Assembly: GCF_000485595.1 (NCBI RefSeq)
Contig: NW_014577388.1
Coordinates: 256,741-282,019 of the forward strand
Length of the DNA stretch: 25,279 nucleotides
Direction: 5' to 3'
Source: Priapulus caudatus
Lineage: Eukaryota > Priapulida > Priapulimorpha > Priapulimorphida > Priapulidae
Part shown: one piece after another, positions 19,558 through 25,279 of the stretch
Layout: every line of letters starts with the position of its first letter
Numbering within the stretch: position 1 is the stretch's first letter
Program-made: the position numbers and the translations under genes
Notes under the pieces: model-generated
Databases searched by the model: none
The model's input: only the letters and a program-made list of their open reading frames with translations
What the model was told of the DNA's origin: nothing

Positions 19558-21074
19558 CAAGAGTAGATAATAGGAGAAGAGTATGACACCGTTTTAACAG
19601 CGTTTTGCATAGTTTTCAACTTGAAAATATTCTATCAATATGTGAATAAATATATTCAAACTTTACCTTGTTTTCGTCTATGATTCTCCTTCTAAAGGCA
19701 TAATTCGAGCATCGATTATGGCAAAGTTGACGGAATGGCTACAGTAACTGGCACCTTGTGTAGTTAATAAGTACATTACCTTATAGCCAAACGCGTATTA
19801 GTTTGTCACAATATTCACTGCTAATTACTAAGAAATGTCTAATTGAAATCCGTAAATTTGGTAATCTGGCGACAACGCGGAAATTTATGGCCAACAAAAT
19901 AAACATCGAGTTGCGGTTCGGTGACGTCACATGTTGCCGTACAAGATGTTGAGCATCGAATTGTTTTTCCGGGTAAATTGTTTGCCTAGTGTTATTATTT
20001 GCCTATAGTTGCCACATATTATATGTTGCTTGTTAATCTCAAAAACGTATATTCATTTATTCCCGAATCCCAAGAGTAAAACCATAACGTACGCGGAATG
20101 CGCACTCAGACTACAAGGATTCGAAATCACTGACGCCGAGCATACGTGCGAGAAATGTCCGTGTTGCACTATAATCTGTATAGACACCGCCTCGCCAGCT
20201 TACGACCGGTACGGCCGCGCATGAGGTTTGTACTGTCAACAACCCGATGTTCTTGGACTGCGGATTTCAATTAGACATTTCTAGTAAACCAGCAGTGATA
20301 TTGGACAAACTAATTACGCGTTGGGCTATAGAGGTAAGTTACTTATTAACTACACATAGGCTGCCAGTTACTGTAGCAATTCGTTAAAACTTGCAATAAT
20401 CGATGTCGAAATATGCCTTTAATCATATGACACCACCAATTTACCTGAAAATCGTATGTGTCTTCAAAAAAGTTCTTTGAATACGACCACGGTTTCACAC
20501 AGAGTTTCTCCCAACCATTCGCATCTTAGCGGATGTTATTAGTGTGTTATTATCGGATTAGTGTTCTATTGTCTATGACGGAACGCTGGGGGCTGTTGGG
20601 TTATTTAGGCATCGAATTGTATTCAGCGTGTAGCGTTTCCAGCGTAGCTAGAAATAAATGTGTGCTCCCGGCGAGCTAGCAGCTGATTTTAGCTGTGTTG
20701 CCATCGTGTTCCTTGATGATAAGGAAGCGAAACAAGTGCTGTTACTGTGCTTACCTAATATCTCCAACAGCACCAGTGCGTCCCGTAGTTACAACCTGGC
20801 TGCCGCCGCATATCAACATTCGCCGAATAGATGCAAATATTTGGGAAAAACTCTGGTGAAACCGTGTCGTATTCAAAATAACTTTTTGAAGAACACATAC
20901 GATTTCAGGTAAACTGATGGTGTCATATGATTAAGGAGGAAATCCGAGCGAAGACAACGGTAAAGTTTGAATATATTTATTCACATTATTGATAGAATAA
21001 ATTCAAGTTGAAAACTACGCAAACGCTGTTAAAACAGTGTCATACATCTTCTTCCTATTATCTACCTCTTGATA
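19556..21074. mobile_element. Non-autonomous TIR DNA transposon, outer element
   Basis: Left end ATCAAGAGTAGATAATAGGA and right end TCCTATTATCTACCTCTTGAT are inverted copies. The right terminal repeat covers about 20841-21074. Its left partner is in two pieces: 19556-19692 and 20422-20515, separated by the nested element. Removing that insertion gives about 790 bp with terminal repeats of about 230 bp. It sits in TA-rich sequence. The central part (about 20590-20840) matches the copy at 15140-15716. The open frame at 20658-20912 has no recognisable domain, so no transposase is called. The long repeats and TA surroundings fit a MITE-like element; I do not assign a superfamily. Confidence 0.8.
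19695..20419. mobile_element. Nested TIR transposon with TA duplication
   Basis: Starts AAGGCATAATTCGAGCATCG and ends CGATGTCGAAATATGCCTT. The arms are inverted copies over about 160 bp (19695-19862 against 20262-20419), sharing for example CTACAGTAACTGGCA and AGTTAATAAGTA. TA flanks each side (19693-19694 and 20420-20421), and the intact sequence on the other arm of the outer element reads CTCCTTAATCATATG, with a single TA at this point. The central 400 bp hold a 71-codon frame with several cysteines but no known domain. TA duplication and length would suit a Tc1/mariner-type MITE. Confidence 0.75.
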
Positions 21075-21084
21075 TAGATATTAC

Positions 21085-21276
21085 TATATATATTATAATT
21101 AAAATTGGCCGCGAGGAAAATATATTCTTAAATTTATTCGATTTTATTTTTCCTTTTCCTCCTTTCCTCCTTTTCCAATAAATGCAAATATTATATAGTA
21201 TCAAATAATACAATATTATGTATATTATACAATACAAATATTAAAAGAATGCCCGTTAGATAATTTTTATTGGTTA

Positions 21277-21323
<47 letters not shown>

Positions 21324-21358
21324 TTGTATTTGCGTAGCTTTGTGTTAATCACACTGCA
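21085..21358. other. AT-rich sequence with (AT)n run
   Basis: AT-rich, including a T/C-rich run at 21140-21175 and a pure AT run at 21279-21321. No gene. Confidence 0.5.
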
Positions 21359-21359
21359 G

Positions 21360-22075
21360 CTTTACACGACTGCCGGTGTTGGGGGTTTGCACAGCTTATG
21401 CGTTTTGTAATGCAAAATATTTGGTTGGCTATGCAAATAGCACGAGGGTATTAGTTGAAAGCACAGTGAATAACAGAAATTGCAACCTGAAAGACATACC
21501 GCGCAGCAAATTAAAATTCCGGCTATGAAATTATAATTAGTAGCTACATTTTAAGTTCTGTTAATGATATTAGGCATTTCCAATTAAAGAGACAATTTTA
21601 AAACGGAGGTACATGTATCCTGACCTAAATTTTAAAAGTGTCAGCTTTGCGAAATACTTTTAATTGGCTTGCTTTATGACGAAATTCCCCCTCATTATTT
21701 TGAATTAAGTAATATTTTTTATACTAATTAGTACATCTCATTAATTTTGCATGACCTGACATTTATGCTCATGCGAAGCTCCAATATCATCCATTTCTCT
21801 GCGAGAAAAATACAGATAACTGCTTTGCGAAAATCACCGACTCGGTGGGTCGTTCCGTTTACGGGCGCGAAGACTATAAAATTGTTACAGCCATAGGTTT
21901 TCGCAGAAATTACGTCGCCATTTTCCCATCATTTTATCGCCGGTAATTATTACACTAAAAGTCCACGCCGGGCAATAACCGTATAAATGCAACGTAACTG
22001 CAACTCGCGCCTTCCTCAGTACACGCGCATGCACTTCCCGTATTTTAACCGCTAGTCTCCACTGGCATCTGGCTT
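21360..22075. other. Unique AT-rich block, candidate conserved regulatory element
   Basis: About 700 bp of complex sequence free of repeats and of open frames of useful length. It holds a perfect octamer ATGCAAAT (21431-21438), AATTATAATTAG (about 21529) and GGTAATTATTACAC (about 21941), typical homeodomain-type cores, and CGCCATTTTCCCATCATTTTA (21916 on). Complexity and density of such words in a repeat-choked intron suggest a regulatory element. Conservation was not tested. Confidence 0.4.
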
Positions 22076-22079
22076 GGAG

Positions 22080-22440
22080 CTCTCTGCGTGCGAGAGGGAA
22101 AAACGTCTAGATCAGGAGAACGGCGGCGGGATCTGTGTTTGTGTCGTGTCGGCCGCGGTGGCTCGGCTACACGGTTAGGCCACACATCTATGATGCAAAG
22201 GGGTGCTGCACGTACCCGCCGACAGGCCCGTCTCATTACACCGAAACCAGTCTCAACCTTGAACGTTATAAATCAGCTTTTGATACGCTTTCACGCCCCG
22301 TGGCCCTGCCGCGAGGGGCGAGGTGAAGGCAATATTCCTTTCCCTCCCCCGGAGGGACTCCGCGGTCCTTCTTTTCGCACTCACACGACACGAGCGGGAA
22401 ACAAGCGAACGAAACGGAGACGGCCGCAACCGATGTGATC
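22080..22440. other. Unique CpG-rich sequence
   Basis: Overlapping frames on both strands without a recognisable domain. No splice-bounded exon stood out. Confidence 0.3.
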
Positions 22441-22465
22441 TCGCACGCTGCCACGCCGACAGCGT

Positions 22466-22765
22466 ACGGGGGGGGGGAGGAGGGGAGGGAGAGGGAGATG
22501 GATGTGAAGGTGGGGTGGAGGCGAAGGTGGCGGTACAGTAGAAGGAGGAGGAGGAGGAGGAGGCAGACGATGAGAAGGTGGCGGAGGATGAGGATGTGGA
22601 GGAGGCGGAGGAGGAGGAGGATGTGGATGTGGGGGAGGAGGAGGATGTGGAAGAGGAGGAGGAGGAGGAGGAGGAGATGGCGATGGCGGTGGAGGAGGTG
22701 AAGGTGGTAGGTGGTGGAGGTGCGGTGGAGCAGGAGAGAAGGTGGTGGAGATGGAGGTGGGGAGT
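22466..22765. repeat. Purine-rich (GGA)n/(GGT)n tract
   Basis: G-rich runs and GAGGAG, GGATGTG and GGTGGAG words for about 300 bp. Several G-runs close together might form G-quadruplexes on the plus strand. The Ser/Pro, Arg and Glu homopolymer frames across it are artefacts. Confidence 0.8.
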
Positions 22766-22929
22766 GAAGGACGAGCCACGTGAATACAACGTGCGGACCA
22801 TGTCAGAGTGACAACAACGCTAGCATCACAACGCGTTGTATTCCGCGGCGCAGAGACAAAACTAAACGCCGCACGGCAGATCGGCTCGTTAACCACCGTG
22901 TGAAACCCACACACCATCTCCGTCGTTCA

Positions 22930-23118
22930 TTATTTTTTCCCCTTCTATTTCTCTACTTGTCTGTGTGTCTGTATCTCGCGTGCCCTCACGCCCATCTGTC
23001 TGTCACTATATCTCTCTTTCTCCTTATCTCGCTCGCTCTCTCGCCCCCTCTCTCTGTCTCTATATCTCTCTTTCTCCCTACCCTCTCTCAATATATATAT
23101 ATCTCTCTCTCGGCTCCA
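22930..23118. repeat. Pyrimidine-rich (CT)n tract
   Basis: TCTC, TCTGTC and CCCTCTCT runs, ending in a TA run at 23091-23102. From 23119 to 23285 the sequence is complex without a gene. Confidence 0.75.
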
Positions 23119-23287
23119 TTACACGGGAGCCATAAAACGAAGGAATTAAATTCTCGTTAGCCCACCTGCGATAATTAGGGTCAGGGTGAGCGTACATGTA
23201 CTACAGCGCGTCTATTGTCGCGATAAAGAAAGCTCGTCTAGTTATGCGGGGCAATTTATTATCCGGTCTATCACCGCAGTAAAGTAT

Positions 23288-23496
23288 GCGTGAGTGTGTG
23301 TGCGTGCGTGCGTGCGTGCGTGCGTGTGTTTGTGTGTGCGTGTGCGTGTGGGTGCGTGTGTGTGCGTGTGCGTGTGCGTGTGTGTGATGTGTGTGTGTGT
23401 GTGTGTGTGTGTGTGGGGGTGTGGTGTGTTGTGTGTGTGTGTGTGTGTGTTGTGTGTGTGTGTGGTGGGGGTGTGTGTGCGTGTGTTCGCGCGGCG

Positions 23497-23534
<38 letters not shown>

Positions 23535-23545
23535 ATATACTATGC
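23288..23545. repeat. (GT)n/(GTGC)n and (TA)n microsatellite
   Basis: GTGC and GT runs to about 23492, then a TA run from 23498 to 23540 leading directly into a palindrome. Confidence 0.9.
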
Positions 23546-23546
23546 C

Positions 23547-23590
23547 ATCAGGAGTTAATAAAGACAAATTTGTCGTTATTAACTCCTGTT
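23547..23590. repeat. Palindrome, third member of the (TA)n-associated family
   Basis: ATCAGGAGTTAATAAAGACA pairs with TGTCGTTATTAACTCCTG, with one mismatch, around AAATTT. Ends and centre match those at 1974-2033; the middle of the arms (GTTAATAA against CGTATAAT) differs on both arms, so pairing is kept. Confidence 0.8.
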
Positions 23591-23599
23591 ATACATGTA

Positions 23600-24080
23600 T
23601 GTATGTATATATACTACGGCACATAGGCGTCGGCTGACGAATGCTCCCTGTCATGTTGACGACGTGGAATCGCCGTCGTTGTTTATTACCGAGCGTCTTT
23701 TGCTGATTTCGCTGTATAAACAGAGTGAAAGCTATCCGTGGGGAGAGAGAGGGTATAGGATCAGAGAGAAGGGGGGATGGGGATAGCGCACCGTGCTAAA
23801 CCAAACTAGCGAGAAATCTCCGGTTGCGTTGTAGTGTGTGCTTTGGGGGTGAGACTGAGAGAGACATCGCGCGCTTATGGGGAATTCAGTACGTCGCTTA
23901 AAAAAGGAATACGGAGAGTCACCGAGTTGTGAATTGTGAACAAACAACGCGACATCATTTAACCAATTAAATTAATTAATTATTATATTTAGCAAGCATC
24001 AAATTACCGCTCTCCAACTCACTTTTCGAAGGCCGCGATCCAAGTAATCGACTTTGTACGATATTGCGACTACTACGCAC
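23600..24080. other. Unique non-coding sequence
   Basis: Complex sequence, with a short GA-rich stretch at 23740-23780 and an AT-rich part at 23960-24000. No gene seen. Confidence 0.35.
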
Positions 24081-24081
24081 A

Positions 24082-24085
24082 TGTG

Positions 24086-24141
<56 letters not shown>

Positions 24142-24162
24142 TGTGTGCGTGCGTGCGTGCGT
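24082..24162. repeat. (GTGC)n microsatellite
   Basis: About 18 GTGC units with one GTGTGC break. Loose GTGCGT runs continue to 24300. From 24300 to 24620 the sequence is complex with no gene. Confidence 0.9.
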
Positions 24163-24629
24163 TCATGTGAGTGCTCGTACGCGCGTGGTTGTGTTCTTAC
24201 GAAAATTATGGCGCGTGTGTGTTCGTTCCTTCGTGCATTCGTGACTCAGACAATGTTCGTACTTATGTGCGTGCGTACGCGTGTGTGTGTGCGTGCGAGT
24301 AACAACGATGACAGCGACGGACGGTGCGACGACTAGAGAGAAATTTCACGTAGTGTATGTACTATGTATTATTCACGTTCGAGCACGCACGGAGCGACGC
24401 GGCGCGGCGAGGTTACGGCCGCAAACGGAAATCAAAGCCGTGCAGCGACGTTCAATCATAATTACGGTCGACATGCGGGACACCAGGCCGCTGACCGTCT
24501 GACGGACGCTGAGCGTTTGATGCTCGCTGGTTCGGCACACACATCATGATCAGCCGAAGCCAGGAGCTGTATGCGATGTAACGACAGAGGGGAGCGAAAG
24601 CGCTGGTAGTGATGCGGCGACGTGTAGGC

Positions 24630-25120
<491 letters not shown>

Positions 25121-25225
25121 CGCGCGCCCATGAAGACGCGATGTCGTTATGAATGCGATTAAAAATTTTGCTGGACCAATACAAATGCATATGTATCGTT
25201 CTATTATGTCAAACGCATATGTTTC

Positions 25226-25228
<3 letters not shown>

Positions 25229-25279
<51 letters not shown>
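25229..25279. repeat. (CT)n microsatellite running off the window
   Basis: Pure CT dinucleotides to the last base; the true end lies beyond the window. Confidence 0.9.

Noticed and set aside
20009-20912. Transposase fragments in the two small frames inside the TIR elements
   Set aside because: No recognisable catalytic or DNA-binding motif. The first frame (20009-20224) has a few Cys pairs but nothing I can name.
22140-22230. tRNA-like or SINE promoter
   Set aside because: GTGGCTCGG faintly resembles an A box but no B box, cloverleaf or poly-A tail follows.
22253-22917. Ser-rich and Pro-rich minus-strand frames resembling proline-rich proteins
   Set aside because: They come from the GGA/GGT purine tract and no unique domain flanks them.

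Overview
The window is animal genomic DNA that is almost entirely non-coding. It has dense microsatellites, abundant CpG with no obvious depletion, MITE-like inverted-repeat transposons and one 10-N assembly gap. I recognise one piece of protein-coding gene: a 174-bp internal exon on the minus strand (18316-18489) of the TALE-homeobox gene homothorax (hth; Meis in vertebrates). It encodes the end of the Meis/PKNOX N-terminal domain. The exon has clear splice signals and phase-0 boundaries. I saw no other Meis-family exon, so I read the rest of the window as intron: at least 18.3 kb downstream of the exon (positions 1-18315) and at least 6.8 kb upstream (18490-25279). The protein sequence and genome texture suggest an invertebrate, quite possibly an arthropod, but I cannot name the species or firmly exclude other phyla.

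Layout. 1-1300: mostly unique sequence, with a CTCF-like site at 353-366. 1330-3260: simple repeats, a perfect 60-bp palindrome inside (TA)n, a large CAG/CAA/GGC triplet block and AT repeats. 3280-7400: mostly unique sequence broken by AT, GT and CT tracts. 7400-9280: CT/GA tracts and a 25-bp tandem repeat. 9800-10340: a unique CpG-rich block with a second CTCF-like site. 10375-10950: CA/CG repeats, duplicated around the gap. 11300-12330: mostly unique sequence with CRE sites and short repeats. 12350-12712: an array of about eleven successive short dyads. 13536-15013: a 102-bp AT-rich tandem repeat interrupted by a Helitron-like element. 15140-15823: a deleted TIR element and a palindrome. 16300-16740: unique CpG-rich block. 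16800-17530: pyrimidine and tetranucleotide repeats. 17991-18298: a 20-bp minisatellite ending beside the hth donor site. 18316-18489: the exon. 19220-21321: AT repeats and a TIR transposon carrying a second TIR transposon. 21360-22075: a unique AT-rich block that looks regulatory. 22440-25279: purine, pyrimidine, GT, GTGC and TTG repeats, plus a third palindrome.

The points most worth checking are: (1) the hth reading frame stays open for 118 codons past the donor, straight through the minisatellite; (2) the hairpin array at 12350-12712, in which neighbouring units keep a dyad while the paired bases change; (3) the transposon-in-transposon, whose structure can be reconstructed from three sets of inverted repeats; and (4) a family of palindromes in (TA)n tracts whose ends resemble those of the TIR elements. 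I found no credible new protein-coding system. The many long low-complexity ORFs are translations of microsatellites.
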